NCBI GenBank assembly: GCA_964017045.1 | Contig: OZ024808.1 | Span: 14,996,284-15,060,283 of the forward strand | From: Omphiscola glabra | Lineage: Eukaryota; Mollusca; Gastropoda; Lymnaeidae | Direction of reading: 5' to 3' | Length of the DNA stretch: 64,000 nucleotides | Shown here: positions 24,111 through 36,630 of the stretch, piece by piece | How positions within the stretch are numbered: the first letter of the stretch is position 1 | Layout of the letters: the number at the start of each line of letters is the position of its first letter | Notes under the pieces: model-generated | Told to the model about the DNA's origin: nothing | The model's database searches: none | The model's input: only the letters and a program-made list of their open reading frames with translations | Made by a program: the position numbers and the translations under genes

Positions 24111-25260
24111 ATCCCAGAACAGCAATGGTCAATGATTTTCAACCAGCTTACAAGCATGTCCAACCCGCAACCCCCCCCCCTTTTTTTTTTTTAAAATCTC
24201 TGAGTGTGAATCAGGGTCCTAATGTATAATCTGCTCACGATGGACTGCTATGTTTCCCATTGTCATTGTAGAATTCCATCGTCAACAAGTGTCTATTTCA
24301 ACCAAATAGCCCCTATACGTACGCTGAGATGATCATAACATTTCACGTGAGTAGGGTGATCTCTATCTTGCTCTACGCATGCCCAGAAACCTCGTGACCA
24401 CGAGAGCTGTCCCGCACCAGTGTCCCACACGTCGTCATGTGATACATTTTTAATGTGATGAGATGTAAAAACTTCACATAGGACTAATGGTGTTTGTGTC
24501 CGCTGTGCCGCTCTAGCTGTACCGAGGGCCAGACGAGGCAATTTCTAATTTGTACCCCAGGACCTGCTTGATGTTCGTGCTTTTTTTAACCATTTCAAAT
24601 GATGTCCTGGTTGGTCAACATGCTACCAGGTCTTGCAATTTTAACATGATTGACGTATTTATTCAATCAAAAAATGTACTTTATATATATCCATGAAACA
24701 TTTGTAGATAGCTATCAAATAAACTGTTCACGTGTCAAAGAATTGCCCTTCATAGACTCAGTCTATATTAATAAAACATTAGTGTTATGAAGCTTTCAAA
24801 TTTGATGCAATCGCGATCGTTACTTGATCTATACATGCATTTGTCATCTCTCCCCATTGATTAAGAAGATTTCTGAACTGTAAGACGTGCACACAAAGAA
24901 TTATGGTTATTATTTTAAAGGCAAACATATTCCAAAGATATAATATGATAAATAATCGGGTTTGGTGATAGTGATAGTAATATATATATAGGGCGCCAAA
25001 CAAAGTTTCAGCGCCCTTGAAATGTAAAAACAAAAAAATGGTGAAATAAATCGTTCTTGATTTAAATAAAAAATTATCTGTATATTAGTTTTCACTCAAT
25101 GCTGAAAAAATAGTCCTCGATCAGCATTGTCCAATTTTCACTATTTTTTAAACATTTAGTTCATATTTTCCTGTATAAACTTTGTAACTGAACATTTTTT
25201 TTGGAGTGAAAAAAAGTACATCTGTGTTAAATGTGAATGATAGGAAGCTTCAATTTTGTC
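24111..25260. other. Non-coding stretch, nothing recognised
   Basis: AT-rich, with a (TA) tract near 24979-24990 and a C/T run near 24171-24193. The frames at 24293-24541 and 24785-25095 lack recognisable domains. Confidence 0.4.
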
Positions 25261-25264
25261 TGGT

Positions 25265-25650
25265 GTGTTATAGAACAGTGTGTCACAGACAGTGTGTCAC
25301 AGACAGTGTGTTATAGAACAGTGTTACACAGACAGTGTGTCACAGACGGTGTGTTATAGAACAGTGTTACACAGACAGTATGTCACAGACGGTGTGACAT
25401 GGTCAGCTTGACACAGACAGTATGTCACAGACGGTGTGTTATAGAACAGTGTTACACAGACAGTATGTCACAGACAGTGTGACATGGTCAGCTTGACACA
25501 GACAGTATGTCACAGACGGTGTGTTATAGAACAGTGTTACACAGACAGTATGTCACAGACGGTGTGTTATAGAACAGTGTTACACAGACAGTATGTCACA
25601 GACGGTGTGACATGGTCAGCTTGACACAGACAGTGTGACACAGACATTAT
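25265..25650. repeat. GACAGT-rich complex repeat
   Basis: About eight copies of a unit of about 50 bp containing GTTATAGAACAGTGTTACAC and AGACAGTATGTCACAGACGG, with a second form inserting ACATGGTCAGCTTGACACAG. These two forms are interleaved in a repeated order. Confidence 0.85.
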
Positions 25651-26028
25651 AACGCAAAAAGCATGACGCAGACAATATGACAGTCGGTGTGGCACATAAA
25701 TTGTGACACAGACAGTTTGACAGGGTAATATGACACAGACAGTTTGACAGGGTAATATGACACAGACAGTTTGACAGGGTAATATGACACAGACAGTATG
25801 AGACAGACGGACAGTTTGACAGGGTAATATGACACAGACAGTATGAGACAGACGGACAGTTTGACAGGGTAATATGACACAGACAGTATGAGACAGACGG
25901 ACAGTTTGACAGGGTAATATGACACAGACAGTATGAGACAGACGGACAGTTTGACAGGGTAATATGACACAGACAGTATGAGACAGACGGACAGTTTGGT
26001 TTCGGCACACAATATCTTTGAAATATTT
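25651..26028. repeat. 27/45-bp minisatellite inside a duplicated segment (long copy)
   Basis: After a lead (AACGCAAAAAGCATGACGCA ... GTGGCACATAAATTG), a 27-bp unit (GACACAGACAGTTTGACAGG plus GTAATAT) repeats about three times. A 45-bp form, carrying 18 extra bases (TATGAGACAGACGGACAG), then repeats about five times. The segment ends in GGTTTCGGCACACAATATC. The lead and end recur at 26474-26619. Confidence 0.9.
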
Positions 26029-26473
26029 AATGATACTCAGTCACATGATTGAATTGTTGATACCTCTGCATGGTGGCGTAGTAATTTAACCATATAGGAT
26101 GAGAATAAGAGGAACTAGTTTAGTGGCGGAAGAGGATTGCATGATTTTATGTGTGTAAGGCTGGAAGCCATATTGTGAGGACACGTTTTGAGTCGGGGAG
26201 ACATGGAGGCTATATTTGAATGTGATATTAATTCATGAGTGGAATTGTACTGGAGTATGCAAGATTACTTATGTTATATTGTAACTACATTTGTTACATG
26301 GATCTATCTGATTCAAGAATCATATTTGTATCGACTATGTAAATAAAGAACTGTGCGATAGATCCGACCTTATTCAATTCTTGAGATGAAAGATAGCAGT
26401 TAAATTAAGGATGATAATTTAATAAAGTGAGTGGTAGATAACTAGCTGAACAAACATATCAAGCTATGTTACA
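26029..26473. other. Unique spacer between two copies of a segment
   Basis: No gene or repeat recognised. It lies between the long and short copies of the duplicated segment. Confidence 0.4.
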
Positions 26474-26619
26474 TAACGCAAAAAGCATGACGCAGACAAT
26501 ATGACAGTCGGTGTGGCACATAAATTGTGACACAGACAGTTTGACAGGATAATATGACACAGACAGTATGAGACAGACGGACAGTTTGGTTTCGGCACAC
26601 AATATCTTTGAAATATTTC
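26474..26619. repeat. Short copy of the duplicated segment, array collapsed
   Basis: Nearly identical to the lead and end of 25651-26028 (AACGCAAAAAGCATGACGCA through TTTGAAATATTT), but with a single pass through the tandem unit. A direct duplication whose internal array has either grown in one copy or collapsed in the other. Confidence 0.9.
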
Positions 26620-26639
26620 TTCTTCTTCTTCTTATGTTT

Positions 26640-26840
26640 GAGGGCCCACGATCAATTTATTGATCATTCTGGCTCCTGGTTTGAATTCAAAGTTTGCCTT
26701 CTCTTAGATGAGTTACCGTCCAAGGTTAACGAGTCCCATCCACCCGGGAGTTGCCGGAATGTTTCATTGTATCAATGTTATCCGCCTATCGGGAATCCAT
26801 CGCCGGGTTTTAATTTTGTTTCTGGTGTGGCTTCTATCTA
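26640..26840 (+). other. Possible SINE-like dispersed repeat
   Basis: Contains GGTTTGAATTC (26678-26688), 9 of 11 matches to a pol III B-box, but no convincing A-box. The segment CAAGGTTAACGAGTCCCATC resembles GAAGGTCAACGAATCCCAAC at about 57676, suggesting a dispersed family. Low certainty. Confidence 0.3.
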
Positions 26841-27544
26841 ACATACGTCCCTCCACCTACTCAAGATGTTTTTATGTATAACAGTACTCAGAGGGTAAAA
26901 AAAAATCTGTCAAGCAGCGAGCGTCCTACGTGACTTCATGCGTGACTGTTGAACTCAGGTAAAAGGGTTGAATTTGTTTTCACTAGAGAGGAATTTTTCA
27001 AAAAAATTCAAATGCCACTGTTTATGGAAGGTACAGCTATTTTCGTTGTACTGCGACTGTTGTTTCCTAAGCCTTTGTTATAAAATTAATGACACTATCT
27101 GCTTTGTCAACGGGTTTTTTCGACAACGGCATCTCTTTTCCGGGGTCCGGCAACTGCTTGTTCCTATCAGTGAGTTATTTTTTGGGCACAAACGGTTGTC
27201 GAAGTGGATGCACTCTCACTACGTCATGGTGCAGTAGATTTCGTTGCATATTATAGAAAATGAGAAATTTAAAAAAGTTTGCACCCTGCAAAGTACTATT
27301 TCTTATACATTTACTCAAAATTGGCAAATATCCAATTTTCAAAACCCCCCAAAATTTCTTGTATTGGTGAAAGAAGTCTACTGGAAGTGGGAATTCTGAG
27401 CTATTTTTAACCTACGGACCGACCAATCAGGTTCAGGGCTAGGGTATGACCTTTAACCTATGGCACTTTATAATAAATTAAATAGACGCGAACAATCTCT
27501 GTCAATACAACATTATATATTAAGCTTATATAATTATTTTACCT
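26841..27544. other. Non-coding stretch, nothing recognised
   Basis: The 89-codon plus frame at 26968-27237 is Phe/Cys-rich without a recognisable domain. No gene is supported. Confidence 0.4.
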
Positions 27545-27610
27545 TACACATTAGCAGACGTTTCGGCACATGCCTTCATCAGTACAACAAGACATATAAA
27601 TAAGTAGAAA
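27545..27610 (-). mobile_element. Penelope-like element terminal fragment with hammerhead core, copy 1
   Basis: On the minus strand this runs TACTTATTTATATGTCTTGT, then the hammerhead core, then CGTCTGCTAATG. About 58 bp align with the second copy at 57405-57470. The combination of CTGATGAAGGC and GCCGAAACG is, from memory, a hallmark of the terminal repeats of Penelope-like retroelements. No reverse transcriptase is visible nearby, so this is a remnant. Confidence 0.5.
27561..27582 (-). ncRNA. Hammerhead ribozyme-like core
   Basis: The minus strand has CTGATGA, an arm of A-GGC-ATGT-GCC that can form a 3-bp stem II, then GAAA. The CGTC that follows makes ACGT a self-complementary stem III followed by C. 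That is the layout of dimer-active minimal hammerheads, with ACGU of two molecules pairing and C at the cleavage position. Stem I (UUGUUGUA with UGCUAAUG) is short and partly wobble. All core bases I know to be required are present. Activity is inference. Confidence 0.55.
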
Positions 27611-27635
27611 TCAAATTTACATAATATATATATAT

Positions 27636-28450
<815 letters not shown>

Positions 28451-28454
28451 TATG

Positions 28455-28620
28455 CCGAATTCCTTTACCGGCTATGTTGCCCCCCACTCTACTAAGAGGC
28501 ATGTTGCCCCAATCTTTTACAGGTATCTTTCACCCACGCTTCTACAAGCTATGTTGCCACCACTCGTCTTCCAGCTATATGTTGCCACTGCTCTTCTTAC
28601 ACCTACATCGCTGGTACATT
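28455..28620. repeat. Degenerate repeat, about 40 bp x 4
   Basis: Copies share GCTATGTTGCC, a CCACTC-type word and CTTCTACAAG/CTTTTACAGG. Confidence 0.6.
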
Positions 28621-28809
28621 CATTTCTATTGTCTAGTTAATAAGATGGGTTAGTGGCAATTAAAAACGCATTACTTTAAACACTTAGCCTGTCTTAGGAT
28701 CCCCGCCTCAACCACCCCTTTCATCCCTTTTTAATTTTGACGGAGTTCGAAGCTGACCAACAAAAAAAAACCTGCTCCGATTCCCAGTGCTCTCCGTGTT
28801 CCACTGGGC

Positions 28810-29001
28810 CCTCGGTTCTCAGCCTGTTGGTCGCGACCCCTTTGGGAGGTATCGAACGACCCTTTCACAGGGATCGCCTAAGTTCATCGGAAAACACATA
28901 TGCTCCACAGTTATGAAGTAGCAACGAAAATAATTTTGTGCTTGGGGTCGCCACAACACGAGGACCTATACGAAAGGCATTAGGAAGGTCGAGAACCACT
29001 G
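28810..29001 (+). mobile_element. SPIN-like hAT MITE, copy 2 (192 bp)
   Basis: Same order of blocks as the copy at 22929 (CGGTTCTCAGCCTGTTGGTC, CGAACGACCC, AACGAAAATAATTTTGTG, GTCGAGAACCACTG). The first bases have drifted to CCT. Flanking CACTGGGC (28802-28809) and CACTAGGC (29002-29009) match at 7 of 8. Confidence 0.87.
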
Positions 29002-29870
29002 CACTAGGCGATGGTCTCTAAATCAGACAACTCAAATTTTAAAATGTAGAAAAAAAAATATTGCGGGACAGAATGACAACTTTAAAATCCGTTGAGAGTT
29101 TTGTTCTTGCCTCCAAGCTATCGTCTTCTTCTTCTTCGTCTTCTTCTTCTTTTTAAATTGAAGAGATGAAGAAAAAAAAAAGGAATGAAAAGCCAACTCC
29201 CAGCATCGTTGTCCCATTTGATTCCGTTCACCTAAAATTTTGTCAGCCTTACATAAATAAACACAAATTTCCCCGCGCGTCCTACACAAATGTAAACGCC
29301 GCAGCATCAGACGAGCCCGCCCCCCCCCCTTTTTCACAACCCCAAAAAACCCTCGCTGTACCCTCCAGACCTGGACATGACGCGGAATTCTCATCTCATT
29401 TCAAGTTTCCAACAGCTAAACGATCCAGAATTTCAAATAAGAAAACTTTTTTTTCTTTCTTCTTCTTGGCAACCCCCCCGGGGGCACGAGGCTGGTGCCC
29501 CAGTCTTTTGATAAAGTCACACGACGATATCGCGTCTCGTCCTGCCTGTCTGACCTGGGCGTGAAAGTCTCCCCTACACTTGTATGCATTTAATGTCGTA
29601 ATAAATCGTATTAAAAGGAGCATCGCGTTGAATGCCGGCTATTAATTTACGGAGGCTCCGGACATTTTCGGACGATTGGAGAATTTTAGCCCAAGAGTAA
29701 ACAATTTTTTTTTTCCCAATAGCTTTGGACTAAAACATCGAAATGTCTCAGCCTCTGTTACGTCTTGGAAATATTGTAATGTACTTTTACGACATCTCAC
29801 TTTTTCGTTTTTTTACAGCTTGTACGAAAAACCAAAGCTCAGAGGTCAGAGTGCATGGGGGGGGGTAGTC
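29002..29870. other. Non-coding stretch, nothing recognised
   Basis: TTC-rich patch at 29122-29152 and C run near 29320. The 120- to 132-codon frames on both strands overlap each other and include homopolymer stretches. No domain seen. Confidence 0.4.
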
Positions 29871-29985
29871 AGTGGTTAGAGTGGTGGGTGGTAGTCAGTA
29901 GTCAGAGTGATGGGCAGTAGTCAGTGGTCCGAGTAACGGGCGGTAGTCAGAAGTCAGAGGTGTGCACAGATTGACGGGCAGTAGC
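29871..29985. repeat. Degenerate repeat, about 30 bp x 4
   Basis: Copies of GGTAGTCAGTGGTCAGAGTG with ATGGGCAG or ACGGGCGG between them. Confidence 0.65.
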
Positions 29986-30164
29986 CAGTGTTGGGCATCT
30001 GGGTAACGTTACAAACAAGACATCAGCGTCACAAGACGCCGAACACACTGTAAAGGGGGTGGTGCAGGTTGTTTCTGGGCGTGTGCGAGCATCTGAGTGC
30101 AGAACATGGCATCAATGTCGTACATGGGACGGAAATAAATGGAGTGCGTAAGAAGGGAACGACA

Positions 30165-30240
30165 TGCATATTACATGTCCATTACATGCACATTACCTGC
30201 ACATTACCCACACATTACCTACACATTACCTGCACATTGT
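30165..30240. repeat. Minisatellite, 11-12 bp x 7
   Basis: The unit is ACATTACCTGC with TACATG/CCCAC variants. Confidence 0.8.
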
Positions 30241-30299
30241 AGCACACGTTTAACGAGCCACGTCACCTTGACATATTTTTGACAAACATCGGCGCGCTA

Positions 30300-30597
30300 C
30301 TGTGCCCTGGTGCCTCCTGAAAATCCCCCACTGCCCTGGTGCCCCCTTAATATTCCCTAATGCCCGGATACCCCCTGAATATGCCCCCTGCCCTGGTGCC
30401 ACCTTAATATTCCCTAATGCCCGGATACCCCCCTGAATATGCCCCCTGCCCTGGTGCCCCCTTAATATTCCCCAATGCCCGGATACCCCCCTGAATATGC
30501 CCCACTGCCCTGGTGCCCCCTTAATATTCCCTAATGCCCGGATGCCCCCTGAATATGCCCCCTGCCTTAGTGCCCCCCTGAATATGCCTCACTGAAC
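30300..30597. repeat. Minisatellite, about 57 bp x 5
   Basis: The unit contains CTGCCCTGGTGCCCCCTTAA, TATTCCCTAATGCCCGGATA and CCCCCTGAATATGCC. Flanking copies are shortened. Confidence 0.9.
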
Positions 30598-31106
30598 TCA
30601 CTTAAACGCCTATATTTGTCTGTTAACTGCAACAGCAGATTTGATCTAGACAGCCCGACCCCCACTCCCCCCACACACACTTTTTCGGTGTAAGGAAACT
30701 GACCAGCGGTCAACAATAAGGACAGTTTCCGAGCTGGGAGATTGGACATAATATTATAGAGATTGACCGCTGGCCGTTGTGGCCAGACCATCAGCGGGCA
30801 CTAATATTGTACAGGAATGACCGACACCGACGGAAGAATACAAATTGGGCTTGATGGCGTCACGGGGTAGACACCCGGGGTTCTCAGCATGAGCGCTGCG
30901 AACCCCGCGGGCAGGTCGTTCACGATTTTCGTCACGGTGGCTGAAAAGTGAACCCTTAGTTCAGGAACCGTCTTCTCATTAGTCAATCGGATCGCTTAGC
31001 CCCCAAAATAGGACCTGCTTAATGTTTTAGCATCAAGGGTTTAATAAGTTCAACTATGTTCTTAGAGAGGACGTTTTGTATTCGAGAGTACAAGAAAATG
31101 AGTTGG
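30598..31106. other. Non-coding stretch, nothing recognised
   Basis: No gene or element is supported. Confidence 0.4.
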
Positions 31107-31322
31107 TAAACAAACTGATTAGAGAGTATGATAAACAATGAGCATACTAGTGGTGGAGAGCATGATAAACAATGATCATACTAGTGGTAGAGAGTATGAT
31201 AATCAATGGTCATACTAATGGTGGAGAGTATGATAAATAATGATCATACTAGTGGTGGAGATTATGATGTACAATGATCATACTAGTGGTGGAGATTATG
31301 ATGTACAATGATCATACTAGAC
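31107..31322. repeat. Minisatellite, 34 bp x 6
   Basis: The unit contains GAGAGTATGATAAACAATGA followed by TCATACTAGTGGTG. The last two copies share GATGTACAATG. Confidence 0.9.
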
Positions 31323-31865
31323 ATACTAAAAGTGAAAAAGTAAAAGGCACAGTAGTCATGCTACTTAAAATGTTTGACCCCACTTAAAGTCGTCTTCTGT
31401 AGGATGAAACGCCTGGTTGGGACACACTTAAGATACAATACAAACACATAAATCTTATTTCAAGTTTTCCAATCCGCCACTCACGTTTACGACTCCAAAA
31501 TATCTGAGAAAATAGTTTACTACGATTTCTCGTGATTTAACCTGCCACCGCAGCCTTGACCTACATCTGAGTCAGGCATTTTGATACTCACCCGCATTAT
31601 TAGCCGAATGCCCTAATTTTTGTTATACCGCTTAGAGATGACGAGGGCCCGGGCATTTAAAAAAAAAATTTGGTCCAACACCGCTAATTCAGATTCACAA
31701 CGTAAAGAAATCGAAACTTTTCCAATCAAGAGATTTGGAGCAGATAATGGAACACAGATAGAAGGTCACCTCGCAGTACGTGGAATGACGTCAGATAAAT
31801 ATTATCAAGATATCAATACTGGGATAGAAGGTCAGGATGTTAATATCAATTTTGAGAAAGTAAGT
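31323..31865. other. Non-coding stretch, nothing recognised
   Basis: The 5' half of a 175-codon plus frame (31620-32147) lies here but has no recognisable domain and only a non-ATG first codon at its stated start. Confidence 0.4.
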
Positions 31866-32056
31866 CAGTATATTAAATCGAATATTGAAATGGTAAATCA
31901 CGATGTTAATATGAATATCGAGATGGTAAGTCACGATGTTAATATGAATATCGAGATGGTAAGTCACGATGTTAAGATGAATATCGAGATGGTAAGTCAC
32001 GATGTTAAGATGAATATCGAGATGGTAAGTCACGATGTTAAGATGAATATCGAGAT
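31866..32056. repeat. Minisatellite, 33 bp x about 5 to 6
   Basis: The unit contains GAATATCGAGATGGTAAGTC followed by ACGATGTTAA(T/G)AT. At 11 codons per unit, both strands stay open (a repeat of the form EMVSHDVKMNI on plus). No independent evidence of coding. Confidence 0.92.
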
Positions 32057-32495
32057 GAGAAACGTCTTCACACGGCGACATAATTATGTCCCTGGGAATG
32101 TCCAGATTGTAACAAGGGAAGAAGTGATAGTAGCAGACGCGAACTGATCCCCCAGCCGTTTATCAGGATTGATCATCAGACGTGGGTAATACGACAGAGA
32201 AATCGCCCACGTCTGCAACGAGAAATGACCAACTTGCTTGAGTAGTGTAACCAACAAAGGACCAACAACACCGAACTCATAGAGCAGTTTTTTTAAAACA
32301 TGACTTTTAAACGGGATATTTGAAAAACTAAACTTTTTATGTGATAAAGACTACACATTTTTTGTTGGTATATTTCAGCACATTCATTCTTTGACTTCTC
32401 GCCATAGCGATGTTGCCTCTTCAATCAATTACTAAAAAAAGCTTTCCTTAACATCTCAGCAATCATCTCATTCCAATGTCGTTAAGATTAATTTA
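32057..32495. other. Non-coding stretch, nothing recognised
   Basis: AT-rich, no supported feature. Confidence 0.4.
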
Positions 32496-32496
32496 A

Positions 32497-32585
32497 GCCA
32501 GTGTTTCCCAAAGTGGGGAGCAAGACCCATAGTTGGGCAAATTCAAGATTATTATTGGGGGGGGGGGGGTAGTCTCTCTTGAGAA
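32497..32585. mobile_element. Possible hAT terminus
   Basis: CAGTGTTTCCCAAAGTGGGG followed by a G-rich run resembles the 5' end of a widespread hAT family. No matching far end was found. It may be a truncated copy. Confidence 0.35.
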
Positions 32586-32624
32586 ATATATTTTTATTTC
32601 AAGTGGGGTGGTGGGAAATGTTTC

Positions 32625-32800
32625 CAAATGAAAACGGCTCAAAGGCAGACCTACGCTTAGATGGATGGATGATGTGGAGAAAAAGTCTGCAGCAGCTGGG
32701 AATCCAAGGATGGAAAAGAAAAGCATCAGTTAGGTCTGCGTGGAAGGAAGTGGTGAAACAGGTCAAAGCCCTACATGGGCCGTAGCGCCACGGGGATGGA
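32625..32800 (+). mobile_element. RTE-type LINE 3'-end fragment (decayed)
   Basis: The plus strand encodes PTLRWMDDVEK, then after a one-base shift SLQQLGIQGWKRKASVRSAW and KEVVKQVKALHGP followed by a stop. This is the conserved C-terminus (RPRLRWMDDVE...W...A...W...V.EAKALHGL) of many RTE-like and related LINE proteins. The rest of the element is absent upstream, as expected for 5' truncation. The GGATGGA-rich sequence following the stop may be the 3' tail. A related minus-strand fragment is at 60590-60745. Confidence 0.75.
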
Positions 32801-32930
32801 GGGATGGATCATGGATGGTGGGGAAATGCTTGAAAGGGAAGGGGCCATTGAAACATGTGCACGTACACAGGTGAGGTATGTGGTACAAAAAAAATTATTG
32901 GAAAACTTTAGACGTTGAAAAGATTTAGGA

Positions 32931-33045
32931 ATAATGCTAGTTTAGGAATAATGCCAGTTTAGGAATAATGCCAGTTTAGGAATAATGCCTGTTTAGGAAT
33001 AAGGTCACTTTAGGAATAATGACAGTTTAGGAATAATGCCAGTTT
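32931..33045. repeat. Minisatellite, 17 bp x about 7
   Basis: The unit is TTTAGGAATAATGCCAG. Confidence 0.93.
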
Positions 33046-33847
33046 TTACAGCAGTTGAATTAATTCTTACACTTTCCACTCCAACAGATTTTTTTTAACG
33101 ATTCAATTTAACGCCTGACTCCCACAGACCACCCCCCCCCCCCAGAACCAGAAACCAGAGAAACGCTAAGCTAAGAGAAGTAACATTTACTTAAATGCGT
33201 CGGAAGTAAGATCAGGCAGAATCAGACATCCAAAAGATTATTTCTACCCGTTTCCATTGCCGGAGGGGTCACATTCAAATCCTTTCCCAAACGTTAGTTT
33301 CAAATACCCGCCTTCATTTACACAAATTGTCACTGACCGCAAGACGAGATCCCCCCCCCCCCCCCAAACGTCTAATGTTCGTTAAACTTCTGCCCCGGGG
33401 GTCACCACCGGAGAGTGACTTGATATCGCCATTAATCAGACCACGTGGCCAGATTGGCGCGATAATAAACTGGTCAAGATAAGTAACTCTAACAGCGGCC
33501 CCCCTAATTTCCGGAAGGGCCGTAATTCTGTTTCCAGAGTGACGGACCTTTGCTCCACATTTCTGATTGCTTCGGGTTTTCCCCCCGGTCCGTCTTCCCG
33601 ATTGGATGATAGGACCACGCGCCCTTCTTGGGTGAGCCGAGCAGAGCAGTCGTTGATGAAGTTTTTGCATTGATAAAAGTCAGCCTTGTAAGGGCGCGAA
33701 GTTGGCGGGGCGTGTTCTTGTAAGAAATCGCATTGTAACATTAATTAAAATATCATACATTAATTGATAACACTTCTGAAGAGAGAGAGAGAGAGAACAC
33801 AAAGCTTCTTCACCAATTATTTACCTAGCTTGTTTCATTCGTTCGAA
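33046..33847. other. Non-coding stretch with moderately GC-rich patch 33390-33700
   Basis: C runs at 33128-33142 and 33350-33365. The region 33390-33700 is richer in CpG than its flanks and open on the minus strand in two frames (33314-33670, 33436-33741) with no recognisable domain. Confidence 0.4.
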
Positions 33848-33965
33848 CTGCTCCACATGCGGTCGAATCAGGGCACTACGAAGTGGCAAGCTCCACTTGC
33901 GGTCGAATCAGGGCACTACGAAGTGACCAGCTCCACATGCGTTAGAATCAGGACACTACGAAGTT
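33848..33965. repeat. Minisatellite, 40 bp x 3
   Basis: Copies share GCTCCACATGCGGTCGAATC followed by AGGGCACTACGAAGTG. Confidence 0.9.
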
Positions 33966-34290
33966 AATGGACAAAAACATTGACTGCCGCTATACATATT
34001 CCTGTAAAAAGCCCGGGACAGAGAGCAAGAAATAAAAACTAAAAAAACTAGGACCCCCCCCCCCCCCCAACCAACGTCGCAGGTCAATGACACTGTAAGG
34101 GAAGTTAATGGACACGAATAAACGTCCATCCAAACTCTATGGCGGACACTCCATTTCAACAATAACATCAACTGAAAGTTTAAAGCAGTTTAATTAGGTC
34201 ACATTATGGCGTCGACTAAAGTGCATCTATGACGTAAGATTGTTTTATTCGTGGCGTAACTAGACTTTGTGACACCCGCCACACTTTTCT
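33966..34290. other. Non-coding stretch, nothing recognised
   Basis: C run at 34055-34068. A GTGGCGTAACTAG word at 34251 resembles the GGCGTAG MITE terminus, but no element body follows. Confidence 0.4.
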
Positions 34291-34805
34291 GTTAACCATC
34301 TGTCTCTATAACCATCTGTCACTATAACCATCTGTCTCCACAAGCATCTGTCTCTACAAGCATCTGTCTCTATGATCATATTCATCTGTCTCTATAACCG
34401 ACTGTCTCTATAAGCATCTGTCGCTATAAGCATATGTCTCTATAAGCATCTGTCTCTATAACCATAAAGTCTCTATAAGCATCTGTCTCTATAGGCATCT
34501 GTCTCTATAACCATCTGTCTCTATAACCATCTGTCTCTATAAGCAACTGTCTCTAAAACCATCTGTCTCTATAACCCTCTGTCTCTATAAGCATCTGTCG
34601 CTATAAGCATCTGTCTCTATAAGCATCTGTCTCTATAACCATATGTCTCTATAAGCATCTGTCTCTATAAGCATCTGTATCTATAAGCATCTGTCTCTAT
34701 AACCAACTGTCTCTATAACCATCTGTCTCTATTACCTTCTGTCTCTATTACCACTAGTCTTTATAAACCCCTATCTTTATAACCCCTCTCTCTATAACCC
34801 ATTGA
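34291..34805. repeat. Minisatellite, 16 bp x about 31
   Basis: The unit is ATAAGCATCTGTCTCT, with ATAACCATCTGTCTCT as the other main variant. Both ends decay gradually. Confidence 0.95.
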
Positions 34806-35340
34806 CTCTATATAGTCTATATTTTTCTCAACGTAATTGAATTTTTTTTTTTTTTGCAACACACTTGATACCAGGGGTTCGTGTAATTAGAACCGGATGC
34901 ATGTCACGCTTCACTGACCACGGGGTTAACGATGCGAGGAAAAAAACAGCATCAGATGGCGAACTGCAGGACATAATTACAAACCTATTATCACGACACT
35001 TGTCGCGTGATCTTTTTTAACGAATTTAAGATATGTGAATCATGTTTCTGTTATTTAGGCCACGTCGATATTTGCAACTCAACTAAACTATAAACACACC
35101 TACTACTGACAGAAAGGGTCAAGAATGGGCCACGTAGAATTTACGCCAAATATATCAGAATTTTTTAATTTTTTAGAAACTTGCCGGGAACAGAGATGTT
35201 AATATCATTTCTTCTATTGGCTTGACTGGTCAAAAACGGACATGCGTTATATTAACACTTTCCATCCTCAAACCACTTTGAAGTACCTCCAAACGCCTAA
35301 CAGAAGAGGAGGTACGCGGGAACTAATAGGTTTGACTCAA
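34806..35340. other. Non-coding stretch, nothing recognised
   Basis: No supported feature. Confidence 0.4.
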
Positions 35341-35636
35341 AAGTTTGATGACACAGACATTCGATGATACAGACACTTAATGACACAGACACTTGATGAC
35401 ACAGACATTCGATGATACAGACACTTGATGACACAGACACTTGATGACACAGACACTTGATGACACATACACTCGATGACACATACACTCGATGACACAT
35501 ACACTCGATGACACAGACACTTGATGACACATACACTCGATGACACAGACACTGATGACACAGACACTTGATGACACACACACTCGATGACACAGAAACT
35601 CGATGACACAGACACTAGATGACACAGACACTTGAT
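35341..35636. repeat. Minisatellite, 16 bp x about 18
   Basis: The unit is GATGACACAGACACTT, with ATACACTC and ATTC variants. It shares GACACAGACA with the array at 25265-26028. One unit lacks a base near 35551. Confidence 0.95.
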
Positions 35637-36316
35637 TAAACTTGTTTTTTCTTTGAAAATGTTTTTTTTATTTTTAGGATGGTGATGAAAAAAAAGGAAT
35701 AATTATTAACTCAAGCTGTTTTCTAAACAAAGTATTTTTCTGTTCGTCCTGAGAGATGTTTCGTTTTATGTTTCCAACGTATTACTCATTACTGTATGTT
35801 AATTACTCATCAGCCTTGCTTACTGTGATTCTTTTTTCAAAGAGAAAGGCCCACCAACGTAAAATATTCATGTTACAGTAAGACATCAGGACTAATTTTG
35901 GTCCATCTCGGTTAACGAATTATCCAGATTTTCTATTCCGTATATCAACATGTATCTGAACTATTGAGGTCACCGTTTATAACGAGACACGTGAAGATGG
36001 GTTCTCTCCACCATTCCCCCCCCCCCCTGCCTTTTTAATTTATTTTTTTATCTTGATATAGATTTTTTGATCAGACACTGCCATTTTGCCTTACAATAAC
36101 ACTTTTTTTTTTTTTTTTTAGCAAAGACAAACTCTTGAGCACAAAAGAGTTCTGAACTTACATTCCGGAACCGGATGTGAGATAAATGAACAGACGTCAC
36201 ATAAGATTGAACTGTAGAGAAATTGAATTCACTGGTAAGGAGTTACTTTTTTCTTTTTTCTATTTTTTTTTTTAAAATCCCCTGATTGATTTTTCATTCT
36301 TTAGCGGTTATTTTAT
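35637..36316. other. Non-coding stretch, nothing recognised
   Basis: Poly-T tracts near 36100-36120 and 36266-36272. No gene is supported. Confidence 0.4.

Positions 36317-36630
<314 letters not shown>

Noticed and set aside
31620..32147. 175-residue protein with 11-residue repeats
   Set aside because: The first half shows no domain, the second half is a 33-bp minisatellite, and the other strand is equally open.
33314..33741. Minus-strand gene in GC-rich patch
   Set aside because: Two overlapping frames, no domain, flanked by C runs. Kept only as unassigned sequence.
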